Source: DATCZS01 sp036525795 (GTDB taxonomy: Bacteria > Actinomycetota > Acidimicrobiia > Spongiisociales > ZC4RG35). From it: a DNA stretch of 64,000 nt. Below the pieces are notes generated by a model. That model did not search any database, was not told where the DNA came from, and was given only the letters and a program-made list of their open reading frames with translations. Positions within the stretch are counted from its first letter, which is position 1. Each line of letters starts with the position of its first letter. The stretch is from contig DATCZS010000112.1 of the NCBI GenBank assembly GCA_036525795.1, forward strand, positions 30,812 through 94,811, written 5' to 3'. Below are positions 56,501 through 64,000 of this stretch, piece after piece. The position numbers were made by a program, and so were the translations under genes.

Positions 56501-58213
56501 CTACCAGTACTCCTCGTAGTGGACGTTGCCCGCAGTCCCACGGCGGTCCGGTGTGAAGCCGAGTTCGGCGAGTATTCCCACCACTCCGCTCTCGGGGTAC
56601 GTCTCGGGGTCGTCCCCCTTCTCCGGAAGGCCGATCATGGCCGGGTTGCCGCACAGGAAGACGTGGGTGCGGCGAGCGTCGAGGCCCCCGGTGAGCAGGC
56701 CGGCCAGCTCACCGGAGCGGATCACGTCCTGGATGTAGCGCTTCTCGATTCCCGGCTCCCGGGTGGGCAGAGTCAGGTACCGGTAGTTGGGGAACCGTTC
56801 TTCGAGGTGACGGTGGGTTCGTTCGTATCCCAGATCGCGCAGATTGCGGACCGTCACCATCGACACGATCCCTCCCCGGTGGCCCTTGCGGAACAGCTCG
56901 GTGATCATGGCGTTGTGCGGCGCCTCTCCGGTGCCGGTCGCCAGGAAGACCACGTCGAGGTCGGGGTCGTCGACCGGCGCCAGCGTGTATCGCCCGGTCA
57001 CCTTGGGCCCGAGGTAGATCCGATCGCCTGCCCGCTTGGGGGCGAGCCGCGGCGTCAGCGACGGGATCCGACCGTCGCCGGGCTTCACATGCACGATGTA
57101 GAACTCGATCTCGTCCTGTTCGTGCGGGTCGACCAGGTATCCGCGGGGATCGAGGATCCGGCTGGATATCGAATAAGAGCGCCGGATCAGCGACGCCCAC
57201 TTGGCGTCGTCGAGGCCCTCGTCGGCGTCGTCGACCCGCGGCTCCCAGTATCCGAGGCCGAGCGTCGTGTACTGGCCCGCCCGATGGGTGGCGTCGAGAC
57301 GATCCGGCCGAACCCGAATCACCCACAGGTCCTCGTGGGAGTGGTCGAAGTGGGTGATGGTGGCGTTGTAGTACTGCAGCCGGAGCTCGTCGATGCGTCG
57401 GGCGCTACGGCCGATGGGCGGTGCCGGGGTGTGACGAAGCGGCGGCAGGTGTCCTTCGAAGCGTTTCCTGATCGTCTCCCAGGCGTGCGCCGGCCCCAGC
57501 GGGTGTCCGGGGTCGGCGATGGGAACGACCCGGATGATGGGTGCCGAGTCGGGCGCCGGCGGCTCGGCTGCCGGGACGGGAATGATGCTGATCACGTGGT
57601 CGAACTGGAGCGCCGGGGTGTGGCGGTCGGTCCAGTACGCCATGGGGTACCCCTCGACGTCGACGAGCTGTTCGAGCTCGGAACGCCAGAGGATCGTGAT
57701 GCGCCGGTCGTGCTCCATCGCCAGAAAGGTGGCGCGGGCGAGCGGCGACAGCGCCGACGCCCTCCCCGTGAACGCCACCACCACGCGGGCACCGCGATCG
57801 GCGGCCTCGAGGGCGCGTGCGACCACCGTGTCTCCCTCGCCCAGGATCAGGACATCCTGGTTGGTGAAGTCGAGGTCGCCGGCGTGACCGATGTGAATGC
57901 GGTCGGCCAGGGTGGGGGCGACCTCGACGGGGAGACCACCGAGAGAGGGCTCCTCCACGAACACCGCCAGGCGGGCAGAGAAGCTCTCGGTGTCTGTCTC
58001 CACCACGACGCCGTCACGGATCGGCTCTGCCCGGACGACGTCCACCCCGAAGCGGACCGAGAGGTGGTAGCGACCGACCGCCTCGACGGGCGTGGCGACC
58101 TCGCTTCGCTCCAGGACCCGGACGCGCGACAGGCCGCTTCGCTGGGCGTCGATGGCGATGGACAGGCCGGTGGGCGACGCCCCCACGACGATCAAGTCAT
58201 ACATCAGTGCCAT
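56501..58213 (-). CDS. Two-module flavoprotein: TrxR-like reductase domain fused to ferredoxin-NADP reductase domain
   Basis: A 570-residue protein. The N-terminal half is a Rossmann-type FAD/NADPH module like YpdA and thioredoxin-reductase-type enzymes (MYDLIVVGASPTGLSIAIDAQRSGLSRVRVLERS; second dinucleotide motif VLILGEGDTVVARALEAADRGARVVVAFTG). No CxxC was found. The C-terminal half, from about residue 320, is a ferredoxin-NADP+ reductase: RRSYSISSR (FAD), VTGRYTL, VVFLATGTGEAPHNAMI (NADP), THVFLCGNPAMIG and an end GFTPDRRGTAGNVHYEEYW with the aromatic C-terminus. I do not know this fusion as a named enzyme; electron transfer between NAD(P)H and ferredoxin is the safest guess. It diverges from the FAH-family gene across a LacI-type palindrome. 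Confidence 0.75.
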   Translation of the reverse strand: MALMYDLIVVGASPTGLSIAIDAQRSGLSRVRVLERSEVATPVEAVGRYHLSVRFGVDVVRAEPIRDGVVVETDTESFSARLAVFVEEPSLGGLPVEVAPTLADRIHIGHAGDLDFTNQDVLILGEGDTVVARALEAADRGARVVVAFTGRASALSPLARATFLAMEHDRRITILWRSELEQLVDVEGYPMAYWTDRHTPALQFDHVISIIPVPAAEPPAPDSAPIIRVVPIADPGHPLGPAHAWETIRKRFEGHLPPLRHTPAPPIGRSARRIDELRLQYYNATITHFDHSHEDLWVIRVRPDRLDATHRAGQYTTLGLGYWEPRVDDADEGLDDAKWASLIRRSYSISSRILDPRGYLVDPHEQDEIEFYIVHVKPGDGRIPSLTPRLAPKRAGDRIYLGPKVTGRYTLAPVDDPDLDVVFLATGTGEAPHNAMITELFRKGHRGGIVSMVTVRNLRDLGYERTHRHLEERFPNYRYLTLPTREPGIEKRYIQDVIRSGELAGLLTGGLDARRTHVFLCGNPAMIGLPEKGDDPETYPESGVVGILAELGFTPDRRGTAGNVHYEEYW

Positions 58214-58273
58214 GGTCGGCCTCGTTGCATCGAGTGGCCTCGCTGGTCTCGTCGGGTCTTCGACTCTAGTATC

Positions 58274-58285
58274 GCAAACGATTGC
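58274..58285. promoter_or_regulatory. LacI-type operator 1
   Basis: GCAAACGATTGC has the GCAA-N-CG-N-TTGC outline of LacI/GalR-family operators. It lies in the 98-bp divergent region between the fused reductase and the FAH-family gene. A close relative is at 62010-62021. Confidence 0.55.
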
Positions 58286-58311
58286 AGACCTTGGCGGAGG
58301 GAGACGGATCC

Positions 58312-59139
58312 ATGCGATGGGCACGGGTGGAGATCGACGGTCGGGTTCGGGGAGCGCTGGTGGAAGGCGACGAGCTGGCGATCGTCGAGGACGACGACCC
58401 GGTCGAGGTGTTGACCGGCCGGCGGGCGCCGCGGGCAACCGGGCTTCGTGTCCCCCTCGATGGCGCCGGACTGGTGACCCCGCTCGCCGCCCGGCGCAAC
58501 GTGATGTGCGTCGGATGGAACTACCTGCCGCATTTCGAGGAGCGGTCCCGGGTCCACGGGGAGCGGCCGCTTCCCGACGTGCCGGCGTTCTTCACCAAGA
58601 CGACCACCTCCGTGATCGGCCCCTCCGACGCCGTTCCCTCCCACCGCGACCTCACCCTCGAGCTGGACTTCGAGGTGGAGCTCGGCCTGGTCATCGGCAC
58701 GGAGTGCCGCGATGTCGACGAGGCGAGTGCGATGGATGCCGTGGCCGGATACTTCGTCTCCAACGACATCTCCGCCCGCGACCTGCAGAAGGCGCATGGC
58801 GGCCAGTGGTACAAGGGCAAGAGCCTCGACGGCACCTGCCCCATCGGACCCTGGATCGTCTCGAGCGACGAGATCGCCGACCCCCAGGACCTCGACATCT
58901 CGTGCCGTCTCAACGGCGAGACGATGCAGTCATCCAACACCAGGCACATGATCTTCCCGATCGCCAGGGTCCTGGCCGAGCTTTCGAAGGGTCTCACGCT
59001 GCTTCCCGGCGACCTGGTGCTGACCGGCACCCCTGAGGGAGTCGGCTTCTCGCGGGTGCCCCCGATCTTCCTCCGTCCGGGAGACGTGTTGGAGAGCAGC
59101 GTCGACGGCATCGGCACCATCCGCAACCCGATCGTCTGA
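58312..59139 (+). CDS. Fumarylacetoacetate-hydrolase-family enzyme
   Basis: A 275-residue FAH-superfamily protein: NVMCVGWNYLPHFEE, PAFFTKTTTSVIGPSDAV, the metal ligands in DLTLELDFEVELGLVIG (ExE and later D), YFVSNDISARDLQ, GKSLDGTCPIGPWIV and LLPGDLVLTGTPEGVGFSR. Members cleave or tautomerise dicarbonyl acids: acylpyruvate hydrolase, hydroxy-hepta-dienedioate isomerase, or oxaloacetate tautomerase; I cannot choose. GGAGG lies 12 bases before ATG 58312. Its neighbours are lactate-type oxidation genes, suggesting catabolism of a small organic acid. Confidence 0.87.
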   Translation: MRWARVEIDGRVRGALVEGDELAIVEDDDPVEVLTGRRAPRATGLRVPLDGAGLVTPLAARRNVMCVGWNYLPHFEERSRVHGERPLPDVPAFFTKTTTSVIGPSDAVPSHRDLTLELDFEVELGLVIGTECRDVDEASAMDAVAGYFVSNDISARDLQKAHGGQWYKGKSLDGTCPIGPWIVSSDEIADPQDLDISCRLNGETMQSSNTRHMIFPIARVLAELSKGLTLLPGDLVLTGTPEGVGFSRVPPIFLRPGDVLESSVDGIGTIRNPIV

Positions 59140-59149
59140 AGGGGCTTCC

Positions 59150-59806
59150 TCAGACGAGGACGACGTGAACCTCGCCGGGACCGTGCACGCCGGTGTTGAG
59201 TCGCATCTCGATGTCACCGGTGCGGCTGGGACCGCTGATGAACACCACATTGGTGGCCGTGGCCATCTCGGGAGCCATCATTGCCGCCCAGTGGGCCAGG
59301 CTGCGATGGATCGCGGCCGAGCGGAGCAGGACGACGTGTACCGACGGTATGAGCGACGCCATTCTCGGCCGTCCCTTCCCCGAGCGCACCACGACCGAGC
59401 CGGTCTCGGCGAACCCCGCCTCGGCCCCGGTGATTCCCAGTCTCAGGTCGCCGTAGTCGTCCACTCGCCGCCGTCGCCCGTCGCCGGTGTGGCCGTGGTC
59501 GTGGCCGACACGGGTGAGTCCCTGACGCTCGAGCCTTTCGATGAGGTTCGGAACGGGCAGATGATCGGCATCCCACGAGACGAACCGGCGGGTGTCGAGC
59601 CGGGCGGCGATACCGGTGATCACCTCGATCGGGTCTTCCTCGTGGGCCACCCCGTCCGCCTGTTCGAGCGCCACGGAGAAGTGGCGGGCCAGGTCGGCAT
59701 CGTCGAGGTCGGGAACGAGAAGCCCGGGATCGGTGGCATCGACCTGCGGGAGGCGGCCGGTCGTGAGCGATCGGCGGATCGACGCCAGGAAGTCGTCACG
59801 CTCCAC
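59150..59806 (-). CDS. lutC: LUD-domain protein LutC
   Basis: A 218-residue LUD-domain protein, the third subunit of the LutABC iron-sulfur L-lactate oxidation system: RDDFLASIRRSL at the start, and GITGAEAGFAETGSVVVRSGKGRPRMASLIPSVHVVLL with the family's A-x-TGS motif, ending NTGVHGPGEVHVVLV. GTG 59806 overlaps lutB by 11 nt. Convergent with the FAH-family gene (10 bp between stops). Confidence 0.9.
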   Translation of the reverse strand: MERDDFLASIRRSLTTGRLPQVDATDPGLLVPDLDDADLARHFSVALEQADGVAHEEDPIEVITGIAARLDTRRFVSWDADHLPVPNLIERLERQGLTRVGHDHGHTGDGRRRRVDDYGDLRLGITGAEAGFAETGSVVVRSGKGRPRMASLIPSVHVVLLRSAAIHRSLAHWAAMMAPEMATATNVVFISGPSRTGDIEMRLNTGVHGPGEVHVVLV

Positions 59807-61196
59807 GGTTCGACCACCAGGCACGGAATGAGCGGCGGGCAGGGGCCCGGAGCGAGCGGTATCTGGTCCACCCGCCGGCATGGAACGGCAGGCGTTCGAT
59901 CGTGCCGCCTCGACCAAGCGTCCGACCCAGGAGGGATCCGATCGCCAGGAACCAACGCCACCACGAGGGGCGGGTGGCGACGGCGGTGTACAGCTTGAGG
60001 CCGGGTCGAAGCCATCCGAATGGAGGAGAGGGAGCCGCGGCGGCTTCCTGGCGCAGCGCCACCAGCATCCGGGGGATGTCGATCCGCACCGGGCACACGT
60101 CGCGGCAGGCCCCGCACAGCGTCGAGGCGTATGGCAGGTCGCCCCAGGGGTCGAGTCCGAACAGCGCCGGCGTCAGGACGGCTCCGATCGGTCCGGGGTA
60201 GACGTCGCCGTACGCATGTCCCCCCACCGCCCGGTACACCGGGCAGGCGTTGAGACAGGCGCCGCAGCGGATACACGCCAGGATCTCGGCGGTTTCACCG
60301 GACAGCGCCCGGGTGCGGCCGTTGTCGAGGACCACCACGTGGAGCTGCTCGGGGCCATCCGGGTCCTCGGGACGCCGCGGGCCGGTGATGATGTTGGTGT
60401 AGACGCTCAACCGCTGGCCGGTGCCGGATCGTGCGAGCACCTCGAGCATCTGGGCGAGATCGGCCATGTCGGGGACGAGGCGCTCCATCCCCATCAGCGC
60501 GACGTGGATCCGCGGTGCCGTGGTGGTGAGCCGCCCGTTGCCCTCGTTGGTGACCACGCACAGCGACCCCGTGTCCGCCACCCCGAAATTCACTCCCGAC
60601 ACCCCCATGTCCGCCTCGAGGAACTCGGCGCGCAGATGGGCGCGGGCCAGGCGGTTCAGCTCGTCGGCGTCGTCGGTGAAGGGCACCCCCAGCCGGTCGG
60701 CGAAGAGATGCCCGACGTCGGCGGCCGTCCGGTGGATCGCAGGGGCGATGATGTGCGACGGGCGGTCGTCGGCGATCTGGATGATGAACTCGCCCAGGTC
60801 CGTCTCGACCACCCTGCACCCGTCGGCCTCGAGCGCGTGGTTGAGTCCGATCTCCTCGGAGATCATCGACTTGGACTTGATCACCCGCTCGACTCCGTTG
60901 TCGCGCGCTATCCGGCGCACATGGTCCACGGCCTCGGTGGCGTCCGCGGCGAAGAACACGGTGCCGCCGAGCCGCTCGACTTCGTCTGCGAACTGTTCGA
61001 GGTACCGATCGAGGTTGGCGAGGGTGTGGAGGCGGATCTGCCTGGCCCGGTCGCGCATCGCCTCGAGCGGCCGGTAGTCGGCCACCGCTCCGTCGCGCAT
61101 CTCGGTGAAGCGGCGGGCGCCGGCCAGGTTGGCCGCGGCACCGTGGCTTCCGAGGGTGCGGGCGGAACGCTCCACGAAGGTGACGGGCTCGCTCAT
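59796..61196 (-). CDS. lutB: Iron-sulfur LUD-domain protein LutB
   Basis: A 466-residue protein joining a LUD domain (RVIKSKSMISEEIGLNHALEADG, GVSGVNFGVADTGSLCVVTNEGNGRL) to a ferredoxin part with two 4Fe-4S motifs: CIRCGACLNACPVY and CGACRDVCPVRID. With LutA and LutC it oxidises L-lactate to pyruvate in bacteria lacking the FMN enzyme. Its start overlaps the lutA stop by 4 nt (ATGA). No lactate permease gene is beside it. Confidence 0.93.
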   Translation of the reverse strand: MSEPVTFVERSARTLGSHGAAANLAGARRFTEMRDGAVADYRPLEAMRDRARQIRLHTLANLDRYLEQFADEVERLGGTVFFAADATEAVDHVRRIARDNGVERVIKSKSMISEEIGLNHALEADGCRVVETDLGEFIIQIADDRPSHIIAPAIHRTAADVGHLFADRLGVPFTDDADELNRLARAHLRAEFLEADMGVSGVNFGVADTGSLCVVTNEGNGRLTTTAPRIHVALMGMERLVPDMADLAQMLEVLARSGTGQRLSVYTNIITGPRRPEDPDGPEQLHVVVLDNGRTRALSGETAEILACIRCGACLNACPVYRAVGGHAYGDVYPGPIGAVLTPALFGLDPWGDLPYASTLCGACRDVCPVRIDIPRMLVALRQEAAAAPSPPFGWLRPGLKLYTAVATRPSWWRWFLAIGSLLGRTLGRGGTIERLPFHAGGWTRYRSLRAPARRSFRAWWSNRGA

Positions 61197-61924
61197 GACG
61201 GCACCGAGCCCCCCAGGATCTCGGCGATGTGACAGACCCGCATCGAGCTGTCTCTGCGTCTGAGTCCGCCTTCGATGTGGAGCAGGCAGCTGAGATCGCC
61301 TCCCACGACGAGGTCGGCGCCTGTCGCCTCGAGCTGGTCCAGCTTGATGCGCAGGATCTCCGCAGACACGGCCGGCAGCTCCACCGAGAACAGCCCCCCG
61401 AAACCGCAGCACTGTTCGACCTCGTCCGGTATCCGGCGCTCGACCCCATGAACCGCGTCGAGGAGTCGCTCTGCTTGCTCCCGGATTCCCAGGTTGCGCA
61501 AACCGTGACACGAGGGGTGATACACCACGGTCGCATCACAGGCGACGTCCACGTCGTCGATCCCGCGGTCGTCCACCAGGTACTGGGTGAGCTCGCGCAC
61601 CCGGGCGGCCACCCGCCCCGCCGCCTCCTCGAGGTCGGTGCCGGCGAGGAGCTCAGGCGCGTGATTGACCAGCATGTCGGCACACGATCCGGACGGAAGC
61701 ACGATCGCTCCTTCGGTCTCGTCGAGTACCCCGACGGTGGCGGCGGCCATCCTGGCGGCGTCGGCCGCGAGCCCGGCGTTGTAGGCCGGCTGGCCGCAGC
61801 AGGTCTGCCGGTCCGGGAACGCCACCTCGCAACCGACCCCCTCCAGCACCTTCACCGTGGCGCGCCCCACCTCGGGGGAGAAACCGTCGATCAGACACGT
61901 GACGAACAATTGCACTGTCGGCAT
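61193..61924 (-). CDS. lutA: CCG-domain iron-sulfur protein LutA
   Basis: A 243-residue protein with two CCG-type cysteine-rich repeats: FVTCLIDGFSPEVG, TCCGQPAYNAG and PSGSCADMLVNH in the first half; YHPSCHGLRNLG, QCCGFGGLFSV in the second. These bind 4Fe-4S centres as in LutA/GlcF/heterodisulfide reductase subunits. ATG 61924 is chosen as first conserved codon. It heads lutA-lutB-lutC and diverges from the beta-hydroxyacid dehydrogenase gene. Confidence 0.92.
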   Translation of the reverse strand: MPTVQLFVTCLIDGFSPEVGRATVKVLEGVGCEVAFPDRQTCCGQPAYNAGLAADAARMAAATVGVLDETEGAIVLPSGSCADMLVNHAPELLAGTDLEEAAGRVAARVRELTQYLVDDRGIDDVDVACDATVVYHPSCHGLRNLGIREQAERLLDAVHGVERRIPDEVEQCCGFGGLFSVELPAVSAEILRIKLDQLEATGADLVVGGDLSCLLHIEGGLRRRDSSMRVCHIAEILGGSVPS

Positions 61925-62009
61925 GCGTTCGTACCCTATCCGAGCCGGTCGTGGCGCCGCTTCACCCGGCGGCGGCACGTTTGACATTCCGCCCACCGCT
62001 GAGAACAAT

Positions 62010-62021
62010 GCAATCGATTGC
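62010..62021. promoter_or_regulatory. LacI-type operator 2
   Basis: GCAATCGATTGC is a perfect 12-bp palindrome with the same half-sites as the element at 58274. It is in the 173-bp divergent region between lutA and the beta-hydroxyacid dehydrogenase gene. Confidence 0.6.
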
Positions 62022-62097
62022 GAAGCCGTTGGCACGGGGTCCCGGAATGTCCGTTCTGGCCCTGTCGGCGGTGATCTCGACCGAAGGAGAGGGCAAC

Positions 62098-63030
62098 GTG
62101 GAGCAGTCAACCTACCCCCATCGCGTCGGATGGATCGGGACCGGGCGCATGGGGTATCAGCTCGCCGCCCGCCTCCTCGCCGCCGGAGTGGAAACCTGGG
62201 TGTGGAACCGCACCCGTTCCAAGGCGGAACCCCTCGCCGAGAAGGGCGCCAAGGTGGTCGACAGCCCGGCCGATCTGGCCGAATGCGACATCGTGTTCAC
62301 GATGGTCGGCGGTCCGGAGGACGTGCTCGAGGTGACGATCGGTGAAAACGGCGTTCTGTCACGTGAGGACGCCCGTCCCTCGATCCTGGTGGATTCGACC
62401 ACGATCGACCCCCTCACGTCGCGCCGCCTGACCGAAGCGGCGGCCGCGCTGGGAACGGCGGTGGTGGCCGCCCCGGTCTCCGGCAATCCCAAGGTGGTGA
62501 AGTCCGGCAAGCTCACGGTGGTGGCGTCCGGACCCCGCCAGGCCTTCGACACTGCGCTTCCGTACATCGAACTGTTCGGGCGCAAGACCACATACGTCGG
62601 TGGCGGCGACGAGGCCCGCCTGGTCAAGATCTGCCACAACCTGATGCTGGGCGTCGTGACCCAGAGCATGGCGGAGATCACCCTCCTGGCCGAGGCCGCC
62701 GGAGTGAAGCGGGCCGACTTCCTCGAGTTCCTCAACGACAGCGTCATGGGTTCGACGTTCACCAACTACAAGACCCCGGCGTTCGTGAACCTCGACTTCA
62801 CCCCGACGTTCACGCTGCCGCTGCTCCGCAAGGATCTCGAACTGGGCCTCGCCACCGGCAAGGAGCTCGACGTTCCGCTGCCGCTCACCTCCCTCACCAA
62901 CTCGATCGTGATGGAGGCCATCGGACTCGGATACGACCAGGACTTCGCGGCGCTCCTCGTCAAGCAGGGCCGGGCGTCTGGGCGCGAGCTCGAGTCGGAG
63001 AACACCAAGGTCGGCGACGGACTCTCCTGA
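62098..63030 (+). CDS. Beta-hydroxyacid dehydrogenase (3-hydroxyisobutyrate / tartronate-semialdehyde reductase family)
   Basis: A 310-residue NAD(P)-dependent enzyme: dinucleotide motif VGWIGTGRMGYQLAARLLAAG, NRT in the cofactor-specificity loop (VWNRTRSKAEPL), substrate motif VVAAPVSGNPKVVKSGKLTVVASG, and the catalytic Lys in GGGDEARLVKICHNLMLG. The exact acid is uncertain: 3-hydroxyisobutyrate, glycerate/tartronate semialdehyde or a related compound. GTG 62098 has AGGAG 11 bases upstream; the longer upstream frame covers the operator and is rejected. Confidence 0.88.
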   Translation: MEQSTYPHRVGWIGTGRMGYQLAARLLAAGVETWVWNRTRSKAEPLAEKGAKVVDSPADLAECDIVFTMVGGPEDVLEVTIGENGVLSREDARPSILVDSTTIDPLTSRRLTEAAAALGTAVVAAPVSGNPKVVKSGKLTVVASGPRQAFDTALPYIELFGRKTTYVGGGDEARLVKICHNLMLGVVTQSMAEITLLAEAAGVKRADFLEFLNDSVMGSTFTNYKTPAFVNLDFTPTFTLPLLRKDLELGLATGKELDVPLPLTSLTNSIVMEAIGLGYDQDFAALLVKQGRASGRELESENTKVGDGLS

Positions 63031-63293
63031 GCGGAGGCTGTCGGCGATCGATCGGTGTCGCCTCGCTCCTCGTCGGGGGTGCGGTGACGTCGAGCCGCCA
63101 TCTCCCCACCGCGTCACGCCGGCGTCACGGGTTCGTGCGTTCGGGGGAAGTGACCAGCTGACGGCGCCGGCAACAGCTGCCTGCCGCTCGGCCAACTCCC
63201 CGGTGACGTGATCGAGATCGGCCCGGCAGTCCCCGGCATTGGGGTCGAACGGCACCTGTGGCCGACGCCCGAATCCCTGTGGCATTCCCCGGC

Positions 63294-63310
63294 GTGAGCC
63301 GCAGGCTCAC
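63294..63310 (-). terminator. Hairpin across the OsmC stop codon
   Basis: GTGAGCC (63294-63300) pairs perfectly with GGCTCAC (63304-63310) over a 3-base loop; the OsmC stop codon lies inside one arm. The rest of the 276-base gap (63031-63306) holds no gene or site that I can support. Confidence 0.4.
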
Positions 63311-63801
63311 CCCTGGGGCAGCCTCCGGATCCACCGCATCTCGGTCTTGACCCCGGCGTCCGAGACGAGGTTGAAGACAGGGCAGCGCGTCTCTGTCTCC
63401 TCCACCACCTCGGCGAGGCGTTCTTCCGACTCGCTGGTCGTGACGATCGCCTCCACCCGGATCGTCTGGAAGTGGGGAACGACCCCGCGCACTCCCATCC
63501 GGCCCCGGATGTCGATGGTGTACTCCGCTTCGAACTCGATCTTCTCGTAGGAGAAGCCCATCTCTGCGGCGGTGCGGTTGAAGGTGACCGACTCACAGCC
63601 ACACAGGGCGCCGAGCACGGTCTGCAGCGGTGAAGGCCCCTCGCCGGTTCCCCCATGGGCGACGGGCTCGTCCGTGGCGAAATCGCCGTACTCGCCGAAG
63701 TCGATCTCGGTCATCATCGAGGCGTGGTTGACCGCCGTCAGTTGCTTGCGGCGGATGATCGGTTGGGTGACGTCGAGTTCGGACGCGACTTCGGTGGCCA
63801 C
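63307..63801 (-). CDS. OsmC-family protein
   Basis: A 164-residue OsmC/Ohr-fold protein: DFATDEPVAHGGTGEGPSPLQTVLGALCGCESVTFNRTAAEMGFSYEKIEFEAEY with the first reactive Cys, and the second in ETRCPVFNLVSDAG. Such pairs reduce organic hydroperoxides with help of a dithiol. GTG 63801 has an AGGAG ribosome-binding site 9 bases upstream. It follows a CMD-family gene by 14 bp; both are peroxide/thiol-related folds. Confidence 0.88.
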   Translation of the reverse strand: MATEVASELDVTQPIIRRKQLTAVNHASMMTEIDFGEYGDFATDEPVAHGGTGEGPSPLQTVLGALCGCESVTFNRTAAEMGFSYEKIEFEAEYTIDIRGRMGVRGVVPHFQTIRVEAIVTTSESEERLAEVVEETETRCPVFNLVSDAGVKTEMRWIRRLPQG

Positions 63802-63815
63802 TGTGGTCTCTCCTC

Positions 63816-64000
63816 TCAGGTCGATGCGCCGGCCAGTCCGGCCTCGGTGTCTGCGAGGACCTCGCGATGGCCGAGCTGCAGGGTCTTGATCCACCGCTGC
63901 TGGCCGGACGTGAGTGCGATGAAGAAGCCCAGCTCGGTCAGCTCTGCGGGGCTGAAGTGGCTGTGGAGGCGGTCCCACAGCTCGTCGGTGGCGAGGGAGG
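63816..64000 (-). CDS. Carboxymuconolactone-decarboxylase-family protein, C-terminal part only
   Basis: The last 61 codons of a gene that runs out of the window: SLATDELWDRLHSHFSPAELTELGFFIALTSGQQRWIKTLQLGHREVL. The ELGFFIALTSGQQR segment fits the CMD/AhpD-like family as found next to peroxidase-type genes. The CxxC active-site region, if present, is beyond the edge. Same strand and 14 bp from the OsmC gene, probably one operon. Confidence 0.7.
   Translation of the reverse strand, partial: SLATDELWDRLHSHFSPAELTELGFFIALTSGQQRWIKTLQLGHREVLADTEAGLAGAST

Noticed and set aside
56480..58414. Long plus-strand open frame (644 codons) opposite the fused flavoprotein
   Set aside because: Antisense shadow: the minus strand carries clear FAD and NADP motifs while this frame has none.
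63114..63656. Minus-strand open frame spanning the gap before the OsmC gene
   Set aside because: It overlaps the OsmC gene in another frame, has no motif, and its composition (Arg/Ser/Pro-rich) is that of a non-coding frame.
1..64000. Search for mobile elements, prophage and integration sites
   Set aside because: No transposase, integrase, recombinase or terminal repeats were seen, and no tRNA gene that could serve as an attachment site.

Overview
The window is about 64 kb of high-GC, densely packed chromosomal DNA from what looks like an actinobacterium (Actinomycetota). A member of the class Acidimicrobiia or a relative is my best guess; this rests on gene order and content, not on any database match. 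The main reasons are: (i) 2-13633 carries jag, rsmG, parA, parB, a CwlM-like protein, trxA, trxB, anti-sigma, ECF sigma, MviN-type pseudokinase and pcnA/cca, which is essentially the order of the mycobacterial block near oriC; (ii) a hemolysin-III gene diverges from a short cis-prenyltransferase gene, as in mycobacteria; (iii) an F420/PPOX-type oxidoreductase is present; (iv) GTG/TTG starts and 4-nt ATGA/GTGA overlaps are very common. The replication origin probably lies just left of the window. I saw no rRNA, tRNA, IS element, phage or CRISPR array.

Layout. 2-2822: jag end, two parS sites, rsmG-parA-parB. 3021-9897 (minus): a long operon of GNAT, degV, pseudokinase, ECF sigma, anti-sigma, small membrane protein, trxB, trxA and a CwlM-like protein. 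9930-13633: deacetylase-fold hydrolase, PilT-like ATPase, CCA-adding enzyme. 13685-23337: arginine biosynthesis (argCJBD, then argR-argG-argH) behind two near-identical ARG boxes; argF is absent and three unrelated genes sit between the halves. 23593-28238: a compact bacterial microcompartment (BMC) operon with deoxyribose-phosphate aldolase, a CoA-acylating-type aldehyde dehydrogenase and six shell proteins. It is predicted to cleave 2-deoxyribose-5-phosphate and oxidise the acetaldehyde to acetyl-CoA inside a shell. 28333-38371: exchanger, haloalkane-dehalogenase-like enzyme, nuclease/phosphatase-fold protein, Xaa-Pro peptidase, two EamA permeases, DinG-type helicase, hlyIII/uppS, and a tiny Cys-rich protein whose UGA is followed by an in-frame His-rich tail and a SECIS-like hairpin. 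38385-45360 (minus): histidine utilisation operon hutC-hutU-hutF-hutI-def-hutH, in which a peptide-deformylase homologue takes the place expected for N-formylglutamate deformylase.

45418-50799: histidine-phosphatase-fold enzyme, pyrE, endonuclease IV, a lipoprotein, a PPOX protein, a heptad minisatellite, panB and a DUF192 protein. 50854-55874: orphan histidine kinase, then rpsF-ssb-rpsR-rplI and dnaB. 55923-64000: universal stress protein, a two-part flavoprotein (TrxR-like domain fused to ferredoxin-NADP-reductase domain), FAH-family hydrolase, lutC-lutB-lutA, a beta-hydroxyacid dehydrogenase, OsmC and a CMD-family end. Two LacI-type palindromes in the two divergent promoters of this last block suggest one regulon.

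The best leads are the aldolase microcompartment, the deformylase inside the hut operon, the possible small selenoprotein at 37221-37430, and the two-module flavoprotein.
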